From Lachnospiraceae bacterium (lineage in GTDB: Bacteria > Bacillota > Clostridia > Lachnospirales > Lachnospiraceae), in NCBI GenBank assembly GCA_910576125.1, contig CAJTHM010000012.1, positions 62,001 through 126,000 of the forward strand: DNA of 64,000 bases, read 5' to 3'. Below, in pieces: positions 7,686 to 16,316 of the stretch; position 1 is the first letter of the stretch; each line of letters starts with the position of its first letter. The notes below the pieces were generated by a model. It worked only from the letters and a program-made list of their open reading frames with translations. It was not told where the DNA came from and ran no database searches. Made by a program: the position numbers and the translations under genes.

Positions 7686-8858
7686 TTAAAGCAATCTCTG
7701 TGTAGGCGGATGCTTCAATCCAAAATGTTCAACAAATTTCACCACCCTTTGTTCAAATAATTCCTGCGGAGATAATTTATATTTGCATATCATTTTTTCA
7801 TATACATAAGATTCTAAATCTTGAGGACTCATAAAATAACGATTTTCCAATGGCATATTAAAATACCCTATTACCTCATTAGTATAAATGGCATGAGATC
7901 TAAATTGGTTTATATATTCGTAAGTTTCAGCTGGAAAATCGAAACAACTGTCTAACTCTGACACAAAATCTTTTCCAAATAATTTCATATAAAGATATTT
8001 GCATAATTGTATGCAGTATTTTACTGCTTCGATAATATTATATTTCTTTATTCTCTCTATCATCTCACTATAGTTATCCCAGTTCATTAAGCGCAGTAAA
8101 AGCGAACTAACATTATAGGGATTATAATCATGTGCGTAAACCTGATCTTTATATATGAAGCACATTAACAATAAACAAATATCATCTGCATCAACTGTAC
8201 GAAGCTCTTTACCATTTATTACCATTATCTGGCTTCTTTTTAAAATCTCAGGAACAAAATAATTTATTCCTATTTGGGTCATATATGGCCACACAATTCT
8301 ATGATGAATGTCAATATTTATTCCCTTATAATCAAATTCCGGATAATGATGGCCAAATCTCTGATAAAATTGTAAGTAGTTAGATAATCCTCCATCTGTT
8401 TTACAACTATACTCTCTTAATAGTTGATACGCCTTTAATGCATCATCTGGATGAACTAATATATCTATATCTCTTGCAATTTTGAACCTCCTTGCATCAT
8501 CTCGAAATAATGAATAATCGAAGCAACTGCCTTTTATAAAGGCATTACGTACACTTTCTTTATCCAGCAATTTTTGTATTTCATATTGGCATTCTGTAAA
8601 CATATAATTATACGCAACAGAAGTTATACAATATTTTTGAGACTCCTTTTTAACCCCATCTATATCTTTTTCATTTTTTATTTCCCTATAGCAAGACAGC
8701 ACTAAATTTTGATGTGCTGGTCTAACATATTTATAAATCAAATCAGCATCTATTTTACCTATTTTTTCTCTAATGTCTTGCTTTAAATCCATAAATTTGA
8801 AACCAAAAAGTGCTAGAAGTTCAATTGCAAAATTATTTTCATCCGTATAACCATCCAT
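7686..8858 (-). CDS. Nucleotidyltransferase-family protein of the RiPP locus
   Basis: A 390-residue protein of the large NTP_transf_5 type (nucleotidyltransferase fold) with the metal-binding RDIDILVHPDD near residue 138 and the later FDYKGINIDIHHRIVWP. Members are often encoded in lasso and other RiPP clusters beside HPr-kinase-like proteins, where their exact reaction is mostly unknown. Codon use is AT-rich like the radical SAM and kinase genes. It lies upstream of the precursor on the same strand and was presumably in one operon before the IS4-like element inserted. No strong ribosome binding site is visible before the ATG. Confidence 0.8.
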   Translation of the reverse strand: MDGYTDENNFAIELLALFGFKFMDLKQDIREKIGKIDADLIYKYVRPAHQNLVLSCYREIKNEKDIDGVKKESQKYCITSVAYNYMFTECQYEIQKLLDKESVRNAFIKGSCFDYSLFRDDARRFKIARDIDILVHPDDALKAYQLLREYSCKTDGGLSNYLQFYQRFGHHYPEFDYKGINIDIHHRIVWPYMTQIGINYFVPEILKRSQIMVINGKELRTVDADDICLLLMCFIYKDQVYAHDYNPYNVSSLLLRLMNWDNYSEMIERIKKYNIIEAVKYCIQLCKYLYMKLFGKDFVSELDSCFDFPAETYEYINQFRSHAIYTNEVIGYFNMPLENRYFMSPQDLESYVYEKMICKYKLSPQELFEQRVVKFVEHFGLKHPPTQRLL

Positions 8859-9100
8859 AATATCTTGTATGATGTTTATAGAAGCAAAAACACCATGTTT
8901 CCTTTCTTTTTATTTTGTATCGTGGTTCAATACAACTCAGATACTGTGGACTTTTGATTATTTGCCTGTAGCTCGACTACTCGACAGGAGTGTATTGCCG
9001 CTACCTTTATCTGAATTGTTTATCTGCCGGATGAGCCAGAGCGTCTGTTCCTGAGTTCTCATTTCAATCAAGTCTACGATGATAATCGTTGGCGGACATT

Positions 9101-9121
9101 AGTGTCAACTTCGTTGACACT
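9101..9121 (+). repeat. Perfect hairpin ahead of an IS110 transposase fragment
   Basis: AGTGTCAA, a 5-base loop CTTCG, and TTGACACT form a perfect 8-bp hairpin about 35 bases before the transposase start. The preceding 200 bases (8900-9100) also contain small hairpins such as GTAG-CTCGA-CTAC. This is probably the non-coding left end, and possible bridge-RNA region, of the IS110-type element whose coding start follows. Confidence 0.5.
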
Positions 9122-9155
9122 GGTATCAGACTTTATGAAAGGGAGGTACAACCTC

Positions 9156-9458
9156 ATGATCTACGTAGGCATTGACATTGCCAAGCAGGGCCACTTTGCA
9201 TCAGCCATATCTTCTGATGGAAAGAAACTCATGAAGCCATTCAAATTCTCAAATGACGGTGATGGCTTCCAAATGCTGCAGTCCCGCCTTGAAGAGCTTT
9301 CCCGCTCCGGCGACAGCATCATCATCGGTCTTGAATCGACGGCACACTACGGCGACAACCTTGTCCGGCACCTTATTGCCTGTAACTACAGCGCGTGTGT
9401 GTTGAACCACATCAAGACTTCGGTCATGCGCAAGGACCACATCCGCAAGACCAAGATT
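9156..9458 (+). pseudogene. IS110-family transposase, N-terminal fragment of a second type
   Basis: The ATG at 9156 follows AAGGGAGGT and opens MIYVGIDIAKQGHFASAIS, with the first acidic residue of the DEDD domain in GIDIAK, then ESTAHYGDNLVRHL. Homology ends at HIRKTK, just where the conserved KTDKxD block should follow; the next codons are unrelated and stop at 9488. This is not a copy of the 4816-6072 element. The remainder has been lost at a junction near 9458. Confidence 0.85.
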
Positions 9459-9789
9459 CTGGTAATCTTGGCACCATCTTTTTATTAGTACCATAAAGTG
9501 TATACCCAGGTATTCTTTTAGTTTCTTTTTATTTGGCCAACCAAAAATACTTAACAATAATCTTGCCAATTTAGTTGCCCTGAAAGAAATCAGAATAGGC
9601 CTCATGTTAATACTGTTCCTATGGAACACATCCCCACAGATAAGCTCTGGCATGAATATAAAAAAGTATATCATTTTTTTTAATACATTTCAATATATTT
9701 AAAGACATTTTTGTCTTTAAATGAACCCCTGTAGAAAGCTGTGTGGGGAATCGAGTTCTGCACTCGTCACATATAGTCCCATAAGTTAT
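9459..9789. other. Junction sequence without a recognisable gene
   Basis: The minus strand is open from about 9674 back to the IS110 junction and encodes a basic stretch with LARLLLSIFGWPNKKKLKEYLG, perhaps a fragment of a displaced gene that I cannot assign. A perfect 11-bp hairpin, ATTTAAAGACA at 9697-9707 with its complement at 9712-9722, lies near the end of the IS200 relic and may be its terminal structure. Confidence 0.35.
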
Positions 9790-10210
9790 ACTGTTTTGCT
9801 TGTCCCTCTACATTCTATAAATTCTTTTGCAGCCTTTTCTGCCCTTGCTCCCTGACTTACTTATCACTTGCTCGTCCTCATGTTCGCCTACCGCTACTGC
9901 GTAATATTCATCCATCTGTGATTCTCCTCCCCACAGCTTCTTTTTAACTTACGAGACAATTCCCAAGCACTTCTCTCGCTATTATGCTCTTTACTATTTG
10001 GATTATCTTCTGTCGGAACCGACTGTATCAAAAATACTCATAATCCCTATCTATCCCTACTTCTATAAATTTTATCTCATCCCTTTTCTCGATTTCTTCA
10101 CATGTTTTCTTTATTACCTCATCCACTTCCTTATCTATCAGTACTCTTCCATACTTTGCCGGATATACAAATTAATACATTAGCACTGACACATTGTGGG
10201 ACTTGTACAT
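9790..10210 (-). pseudogene. IS200-type transposase TnpA, decayed
   Basis: Read on the minus strand from the ATG at 10210, the translation gives HNVSVLMY, a stop where His is expected, then FVYPAKYGRV and TCEEIEKRDEIKFIEVGIDRDYEYF, followed by another stop. Further on come QIVKSIIAREV and, from about 9935, a segment resembling the conserved LWGGEFWTDGYY block. This order is that of Y1 transposases of IS200/IS605. At least two nonsense changes and one or more frameshifts are present. The region 10211-10399 beyond it holds no gene. Confidence 0.8.
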
Positions 10211-10399
10211 TGTTTCACTCACCGCACAATTTCCTTTCCTCTTTTTCCTCTAATATACCACCTTTTCAAGTTTAGAGAAAAGATTGTTTGTCTATCATAC
10301 TGCGGAGAATTAAACCCTCCTTTGGATTAAATGAAGATAAATTTCTACTATAGGCTCAATTTAGTCTTACACAACATATCAAACTTTTCAGCAAGGCCG

Positions 10400-10430
10400 A
10401 AAAAGAGCCATCACTATAGCTAGTGACGGC
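10400..10430 (-). terminator. Rho-independent terminator of the split AAA-ATPase gene
   Basis: On the minus strand GCCGTCACTA pairs with TAGTGATGGC around a 4-base loop, followed by TCTTTTT. It lies 15 bases after the stop at 10445-10447. Confidence 0.8.
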
Positions 10431-10444
10431 CGACCCTTTCAAGT

Positions 10445-10566
10445 CTATCCTTCTTTCTTCCACGCCTCGATGGCGCAGGCATGCTCCTTGCTCTTCTTGT
10501 CGTAATTAATCCTCACCAGGAGGATGTCCCCGGCGTAGTCCGCTATCCAGGTGGTATAGTGCCTGT
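10445..10566 (-). pseudogene. C-terminal tail of an AAA-ATPase/PD-(D/E)XK protein
   Basis: The minus strand encodes DRHYTTWIADYAGDILLV followed by RINYDKKSKEHACAIEAW and a TAG. This is the final strand-helix region of the PD-(D/E)XK domain that closes AAA-ATPase-like proteins of the type beginning at 13256. It is out of place here, directly after the stop of an ABC transporter remnant, and must be the detached end of the gene at 12053-13256. Confidence 0.8.
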
Positions 10567-10570
10567 CTCC

Positions 10571-10895
10571 TTACAGTTTTGTCGCTTTCCCCGAATCATA
10601 CCAATGGCTCTGGGCCCGGTACATGGACGCGTACACGCCGCCCTCCTCCATGAGCGAGTGATGGGTCTCGTCCTGGATAAGCCTCCCGCCCTGCAGCACC
10701 AGAATCCAATCCGCATACCTTGCCGCCAGCCTGTGGGAAGTCAGGATGCAGGACCGGCCTTTCATCATCTCCGTGAGGCTGGCGTACATCTGGTTTTCCG
10801 CCACAGGATCCAGAGACGCCGTGGGCTCGTCCAGGATCATGACTGCGCTGTCCCGGAAGTGATTCGGCAATTATTTTTACTTTCTTTTTCTTCAT
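10571..10895 (-). pseudogene. Second ABC exporter gene, collapsed to start and C-terminus
   Basis: The ATG at 10895 opens MKKKKVKIIAE and is then joined out of frame, near 10870, to the end of a nucleotide-binding domain: VMILDEPTASLDPVAE (Walker B and D-loop), ILTSHRLAARYADWI (switch His) and a normal C-terminus ending at the TAA 10571-10573. More than 400 residues of membrane domain and Walker A region are missing. It directly follows the first exporter gene, so the pair was probably a heterodimeric exporter. Confidence 0.8.
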
Positions 10896-10942
10896 GGCCG
10901 TCCCTCCGTGTACCATTTGCTCTGCATGTCATAGAGCTTCCG

Positions 10943-12052
10943 TTACTCTCCCCTTTTTGCCATCAGCTCCTCGTGGCTGCCGCATTCCACGATGACCCCG
11001 GCCTGCATCACGGCGATTTTGTCCACCTGTCTGCACAGACCCACCCGATGAGAGATGATAATCGTGGTGGGGCTTTTGCCAGGCGCAGGAATTCCTCCAG
11101 AATCCTGTTCTCCTGGAGGGAGTCTAAGGCGGAGGTGGGCTCGTCCAGGATGACCAGTTCCCTGTGGGTGAAGAGCACTCTGGCCAGGGCCAGGCGCTGC
11201 TTCTGTCCTTCCGAGAAGGCAGGACCTCTGAACTCCCGGCCCAGAACCCTGCCGCAATCTTCCTGGCCATTGCAGCATCCCCGAGTCCCCGCTTTGTCAA
11301 GCGCTCCCTCCAGGTCCACTCGCCTCAGCGCCTCCCTTATGCGCTCTCTGTCTCCCGCCTGGCCTATGTCCGCCAGTGCGATGTTCTCCTCCAAGGAAAG
11401 ATTGTACAAGGCGAAGTCCTGGGTCAGGAGCGCCGCGTGGCTGTACAGGGATTCCTTCCGAATCGTCCGTAAATCCATTCCGTTATAGCGAATCTCTCCC
11501 CGCTCCGGCTCATAGATTCCAAGCAACAGCTTGACTAAAGTGGTCTTCCCGCTTCCGTTGACTCCCACCAGGGACACCACCTCTCCCTGTCGAATTGTCA
11601 GGGAAGCGGACTTCACTGCATCCTTTTCGCTGTGGGGATAGCGGAAGCTGATGTCCTTCAGCTCGATGGTGCCGATTGCCCCCGACAGCTCTTGTGGCGT
11701 AGCCGATTTCTCCGGCTCCGCTGATCCCTGTTCTTCGGGGATGCTGCTGTCTATGAATGAAAAATAATCCGCCGCCAGGCCCACGAAGCCCGGGATTTTC
11801 CCTACGGAGCCGAAAAAATTCCCCACCACATCCTGGACACTTACAAATGCCACCAGGCACGCGCCGAATATGGGGGGCGGATATGGCGCCGTCCCGAAGC
11901 AGCCACAGGCAGAGGGCCACGCCAGTGAGATAGCCACATGTCTTTACAGCATCGCAGAGCAGACGGTAGCGGCTCCTTTTCCTGTCAAGCTTCCACTGGG
12001 CCTCATTCACCCTGTCCCGCTCCGCCTTCCACCGGTCTGCCTGACATGCCAG
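10943..12052 (-). pseudogene. First ABC exporter gene, truncated and frameshifted
   Basis: What remains is the end of the transmembrane domain (WKAERDRVNEAQWKLDRKRS near 12030, LTGVALCLWLL near 11920) and a complete nucleotide-binding domain with Walker A GVNGSGKTT, signature SEGQKQRLALAR, Walker B LVILDEPTSALD and, in another frame, TTIIISHRVGL. Frame changes occur near 11885 and near 11085. The N-terminal membrane helices are absent because the fragment begins at the junction with the AAA-ATPase gene. Its GC-rich codon use is that of the core genome, so it is unlikely to have come with the AT-rich RiPP island. Confidence 0.82.
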
Positions 12053-13256
12053 CCGCCACGGCCTCCCCATCCAGGGCCCAGGTGCTTCGCAGCAGCTCCT
12101 CCGAGCGGTTCAGGGCCTCTGTCAGACCGCCCCAGCCGCCCACCTTTATCGCCCTCAGATATTCCTGCGCTATCTCCTGGTTCGGGATGAAGACTTCCTC
12201 CGTTTCCTCATCATAGGCCAGATACCCCAAGTGTATCAGAAGGGTGAGCACATCGTCTTTGGTCTTGAAGGTAGTCATGTCGTTCTGGGAAGTGGTAGCG
12301 TCCACCCTGCAGCGCCCGCCGCCAAGCATCCCTACAACCGCCTCCCTGAGCCCATCGAAATCCAGGTCGATATAGACCTTCAGCGCCTCATAGGTCTCCG
12401 TGCCGGTCCAGTAGCTCCTGCATTTCCCCCGCCTCACGGCATCCACCACGGACTTGGGGTTGTAGATGTGGATGCCGTTCATCAGGTAGCCGTCATACCA
12501 TCTCTCCACGTCCTGGAAATCCATGCCCCTGCCGGCGCACAGTCCATGGACTTCCTCCTCTGTAAAGCCGAACGACGTAGCCAGCTCCGAAGAGTCAAGC
12601 ATGGAGTATTCCTCGAAGATGTTCAGCGCCGAATGCTCCCCATACTTCTTGATGGGCAGGATTCCCGTCATGTACACCAGCTCCACGTACTCCGCCCCCT
12701 TGAACAGGCCCCGCAGGAAATCCAGGTACTCCTTCTGTATCTCTTTCTTCTCCTTTGCCATGCGGAACACGCAGTCCCATTCGTCGTTGATGAAGACAAA
12801 GCCCTCTCCTTTGCTGGCATGAATCTGTTTCAGTACGCCCGCCAGACCGTATCGATCCGCCTCAAAGCAATCACCATACTCTGCCCTGAGCTCCTTTATG
12901 ACCACCCTCTGCATCTCTTCTATAAAAATGTCCAGATGGGATTCGTGGAACAGGAACTGCTGCACGTCCCACCGAATCACGTTATGGCGGTTCAGATGGT
13001 TCCGGAAAGATGCGTCCCCCTCCGCTTTCAGACCAGAGAACAGCCTGCCGGACTGGCATCCCCGGCTGTAGTAAGCCACCAGCATGTCCGCCGCCATGGT
13101 CTTCCCGAAGCGCCTGGGGCGGCTGACGCACAGGTTCTTCTGCCGGGTCCGGATGACGCTGTTGGTATAGGGAATCATCCCGCTTTTATCCACATAGGTT
13201 TTAGAATTGATTGCCTCCTGGAACGATATGTTCCCCGGGTTTACGTATATGCCCAT
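12053..13256 (-). pseudogene. AAA-ATPase-like protein, C-terminal nuclease domain displaced
   Basis: The protein starts at the ATG 13256, behind GGAGGT, with MGIYVNPGNISFQEAINSK. It carries the family's modified P-loop SRPRRFGKT, an INDEWDCVFR Walker B-like motif and TGILPIKKYG, and runs through DDVLTLLIHLGYLAYDEET to EAVAAG near 12055. At that point homologues enter a PD-(D/E)XK nuclease domain, but here the sequence turns into ABC transporter DNA and the frame ends at 12003. The missing tail is at 10445-10566. Proteins of this family are abundant and multicopy in Lachnospiraceae and have no settled function. Confidence 0.85.
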
Positions 13257-13346
13257 ATTTTCATACCTCCGTCTGCCAGGCCATGCCATCCGGCCATATT
13301 TCCTGCGGGAAGTTCCAAAGCGCTCCCCCCTCGTCTCTCTGTCTCC

Positions 13347-13375
13347 ATCATAATATGCCCTGAAATAAATGTCAA
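13347..13375 (-). promoter_or_regulatory. Promoter of the AAA-ATPase gene
   Basis: On the minus strand TTGACA (13370-13375) and TATGAT (13347-13352) are separated by 17 bases, a near-consensus vegetative promoter about 90 bases before the start codon. Confidence 0.75.
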
Positions 13376-13473
13376 ACAGACCTCTCAAAATATCAACTTC
13401 CCCATTCCCATCCCCCGAAATTTATGATAGAATGAAAAAGTATTTTTATCAAAAATCAGGAGGCGGCCAAGAC

Positions 13474-14949
13474 ATGAAAATCGGTTTTGACAATGACAAA
13501 TATCTGAAAATGCAGTCGGAACATATCAAGGAGCGCATCGCCGAATTCGGGGACAAGCTCTATCTGGAGTTCGGCGGCAAACTCTTCGACGACTATCATG
13601 CGTCCCGGGTCCTTCCCGGCTTTGAGCCTGACGCGAAGCTGCAGATGCTGATGCAGCTGTCCGACTGCGCCGAGATCGTCATCGTCATCAGCGCCGCCGA
13701 TATTGAGAAGAATAAAGTCCGGGGAGACTTGGGCATCACCTATGATGTGGACGTGTTGCGGCTCCGGGACGAATTCCAGGACAGGGGGCTGTACGTGGGA
13801 AGCGTGGTCATCACCCATTATCAGGGGCAGCACAGCGCGGAGCAGTTCAAGGCGAAGCTGGAGAAGAAAGGCATCAAAGTATACCTCCATTATACCATCG
13901 AGGGGTATCCCGCCAATGTGCCCCTGATCGTCAGCCCGGACGGCTACGGCAAGAACGATTATATCGAGACTTCCAGGCCTCTGGTAATCGTCACGGCGCC
14001 GGGTCCCGGCAGCGGGAAGATGGCTACCTGCCTCTCCCAGCTCTACCACGAGAACCTCCGGGGCACCAAGGCCGGGTACGCCAAGTTCGAGACTTTCCCT
14101 ATCTGGAACATACCGTTAAAGCACCCCATCAATCTGGCCTATGAGGCGGCCACCGCAGACCTGAACGATGTGAACATGATAGACCCTTTCCATCTGGACG
14201 CTTATGGCGAAACAGCGGTAAATTATAATCGGGATATCGAGATATTCCCTGTGCTGAACGCCATCTTCGAGGGAATCTACGGGACCAATCCCTATAAATC
14301 CCCCACCGACATGGGCGTCAACATGGCGGGGAACTGCATCATCGACGACGAGGCCTGCTGCGAGGCCTCCCGGATGGAAATCATCCGCCGATACTACACT
14401 GCCCTGAACAAGGTGGTGCGGGATGAGACCTCCGAGACGGAAGTCTACAAAATCGAACTGCTGATGAAGCAGGCAAAGATCACCACCGCTGACAGAAAAG
14501 TCACTGCCGCCGCAAGGAAGCGGGCCGAGGCCCTGGGCGTCCCCACAGCCGCCATGGAGCTGGCGGACGGACGCATCATCACCTCCAAGACCTCCGATTT
14601 TCTGGGAGCTTCCGCTGCCCTGCTGCTGAATGCCCTGAAGTATCTGGCGGGAGTGGAGCATGACACGAAGCTGATCAAGCCGGAGGCCATCGAGCCCATC
14701 CAGAATCTGAAAGTGCGCTACCTGGGCGGAAAGAATCCCAGGCTCCACACGGACGAAGTGCTGATTGCGCTGGCGCTGGCGGCCTGCCATGACGAGAACG
14801 CCCAGCGCTCCTTAGAGCAGCTGCCCAGCCTCAAGGGCTGCCAGGCCCATACTTCAGTGATGCTCTCCGAGGTGGATATCAAGATATACAAAAGGCTTGG
14901 AGTAGACCTGACCAGCGAGCCGGTCCAGACGGCCAGAAAGAAATATTGA
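13474..14949 (+). CDS. DUF1846 family protein
   Basis: The 491-residue protein is full length for the DUF1846 family. It opens MKIGFDNDKYLKMQSEHI and contains a P-loop-like GPGSGK at residues 177-182, a conserved TDMGVNMAGNCI block and a C-terminal KNPRLHTDEVLIALAL. The family is common in anaerobic Firmicutes, and its biochemical role is not established. The start is the ATG at 13474 behind TCAGGAGG, not an upstream in-frame codon. It is monocistronic, ending at a strong terminator. Confidence 0.88.
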   Translation: MKIGFDNDKYLKMQSEHIKERIAEFGDKLYLEFGGKLFDDYHASRVLPGFEPDAKLQMLMQLSDCAEIVIVISAADIEKNKVRGDLGITYDVDVLRLRDEFQDRGLYVGSVVITHYQGQHSAEQFKAKLEKKGIKVYLHYTIEGYPANVPLIVSPDGYGKNDYIETSRPLVIVTAPGPGSGKMATCLSQLYHENLRGTKAGYAKFETFPIWNIPLKHPINLAYEAATADLNDVNMIDPFHLDAYGETAVNYNRDIEIFPVLNAIFEGIYGTNPYKSPTDMGVNMAGNCIIDDEACCEASRMEIIRRYYTALNKVVRDETSETEVYKIELLMKQAKITTADRKVTAAARKRAEALGVPTAAMELADGRIITSKTSDFLGASAALLLNALKYLAGVEHDTKLIKPEAIEPIQNLKVRYLGGKNPRLHTDEVLIALALAACHDENAQRSLEQLPSLKGCQAHTSVMLSEVDIKIYKRLGVDLTSEPVQTARKKY

Positions 14950-14961
14950 TTTTGTCTGACA

Positions 14962-14995
14962 AAAGGGCAATCACGTTTCCGCGTGATTGCCCTTT
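14962..14995. terminator. Bidirectional intrinsic terminator
   Basis: A perfect 14-bp stem, AAAGGGCAATCACG at 14962-14975 with 14982-14995 and a 6-base loop, separates the convergent DUF1846 and YitT genes. The A-rich and T-rich stem base allows use in both directions. Confidence 0.85.
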
Positions 14996-15008
14996 CCATC
15001 TACTTCTG

Positions 15009-15884
15009 CTACAGTTTTTTCAGGAAATTCCCATCCACCGTCACGCCCTCATTGATGACAATGAACGCGCTGGGATCATACTTGTGCACAACGGCTTTCA
15101 GCCTGGACACTTCGTATTTGGACAGCGTGATATAGAGCATATGGGACTGCTCATAAGTGTAGGCCCCCAGCGTGGACCATTTGGTGACGCCTCTGTTCAG
15201 CTCCTCCATGATGGCCCTCTCCAGATTCACATTGTTGGACTTGGTGATGATATTGGCCTCCACATTGATATTCTGTATATGTACCTTGTCAATCGCCAGG
15301 GAATGCACGGCTGCGAAGATCACGGAGTACACCACAATCTCTATGTCGAACAAAAAGAGGCAGACCGCATACAGGGACAGGTTCACCAGCAGATACACCT
15401 TGCCCACGCTGAAATCCCTCTTCCACCTGGTCAGCAGCACGCCAACCACATCCAGCCCGCCGCCGGAGGAGGCCATCCGCAGGATGATGCCGATTCCGGC
15501 GCCGGATATGATGCCGCCCACCACGCAGGCGGCCACGGTGTCCTCCACCACCTGCACGATGGGGACTACCGACAGGAACACTGTCATGGTGGTGACTGTA
15601 ATCAGGGTCTTGGCAAAAAACTTCCGGCCCATTTTGGTAAACGCAATGATGAAAATCGGCACATTGATGATATAGTAAATGATACCGGCAATATCAAAGC
15701 TTTGAAAGTTCATGTGCAGGTACTTTACAAGGAGCGTCCTGATCACCTGACAGATGCCCATCAATCCGCCTGAATACAGATTGGCCGGCACCACGAACAG
15801 ATTCAGTCCCACCGCATACATCAGTGTGGCCATGATACAGACCAGCGTCCTCTTCCCCTCATAAACCATATTCTCTCTGCTCAT
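15009..15884 (-). CDS. YitT family membrane protein
   Basis: The protein has 291 residues with five or six hydrophobic segments in the first 190 (for example LVCIMATLMYAVGLNLFVV and IIYYIINVPIFIIAF) and a soluble DUF2179 domain at the C-terminus (ITKSNNVNLERAIMEEL, YTLSKYEV-like strand). This is the standard YitT layout, and the transported substrate is unknown. It starts two bases after the thioredoxin stop codon, so the two genes are cotranscribed. Confidence 0.88.
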   Translation of the reverse strand: MSRENMVYEGKRTLVCIMATLMYAVGLNLFVVPANLYSGGLMGICQVIRTLLVKYLHMNFQSFDIAGIIYYIINVPIFIIAFTKMGRKFFAKTLITVTTMTVFLSVVPIVQVVEDTVAACVVGGIISGAGIGIILRMASSGGGLDVVGVLLTRWKRDFSVGKVYLLVNLSLYAVCLFLFDIEIVVYSVIFAAVHSLAIDKVHIQNINVEANIITKSNNVNLERAIMEELNRGVTKWSTLGAYTYEQSHMLYITLSKYEVSRLKAVVHKYDPSAFIVINEGVTVDGNFLKKL

Positions 15885-15885
15885 G

Positions 15886-16206
15886 TTATCCCAGCACCTG
15901 CTCTATCTTTTCCTTGAATTCCGCCGCGGACATGGCTCCCACATAATTGGCCACAGGCCTGCCGCCCTTGAAGATTACGAAAGCCGGGATGCTGGAGATG
16001 CGGTAAGTCTGCGCTAACTGCATGTTCTCATCGATATTGCACTTACCCACCTTGAGCCGCCCTTCGTAGGCCTCCGCCATCTTGGCCACCACGGGCCCCA
16101 TCATCCTGCAGGGATTGCACCAGTCCGCATAGAAGTCCACCAGCACAGGACCGGATGCCTGCAATACCTCTTTGTCGAAATTGTCTGCCGTAAATTTGTA
16201 TTCCAT
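15886..16206 (-). CDS. Thioredoxin family protein with a CNPC active site
   Basis: The 106-residue protein is full length for a cytosolic thioredoxin: active site WCNPC at residues 29-33 and the cis-proline loop SSIPAF near 75. The canonical site is WCGPC. Asn in place of Gly between the cysteines alters the dipeptide that tunes redox potential, so reductase, oxidant or target preference may differ. No signal peptide is present. It is followed immediately by the YitT gene. Confidence 0.9.
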   Translation of the reverse strand: MEYKFTADNFDKEVLQASGPVLVDFYADWCNPCRMMGPVVAKMAEAYEGRLKVGKCNIDENMQLAQTYRISSIPAFVIFKGGRPVANYVGAMSAAEFKEKIEQVLG

Positions 16207-16316
16207 ATTTTACCTCTTTTCTGCACCTTTCCGGTGCGCAATCGCATTCCATGAGCCGTCCCTCCCGGTTTATTTCCGGAAAAACCATGAATCTCCCCCG
16301 GACGCACCGGATTCCC

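Noticed and set aside
9808..9915. A 35-codon minus-strand frame with GGGGAGGAG before its ATG, at first taken for a second small peptide gene
   Set aside because: Its codons are the decayed GEFWTDGYY-type end of the IS200 transposase, and the ribosome-binding-site-like bases encode the conserved Trp-Gly-Gly-Glu of that protein.
10481..11488. A 335-codon plus-strand frame across the exporter remnants
   Set aside because: It is the antisense of two ABC nucleotide-binding domains with clear Walker and signature motifs and has no motifs of its own.
10571..12052. The exporter remnants as the peptide exporter of the RiPP locus
   Set aside because: Codon use is GC-rich like the core genome, and the DNA lies inside a core-genome ATPase gene beyond the island's edge, so a link to the AT-rich RiPP genes is not supported.
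12231..13427. A 398-codon plus-strand frame opposite the AAA-ATPase
   Set aside because: Shadow frame in GC-rich DNA; the minus-strand protein has family motifs, a promoter and a ribosome binding site.
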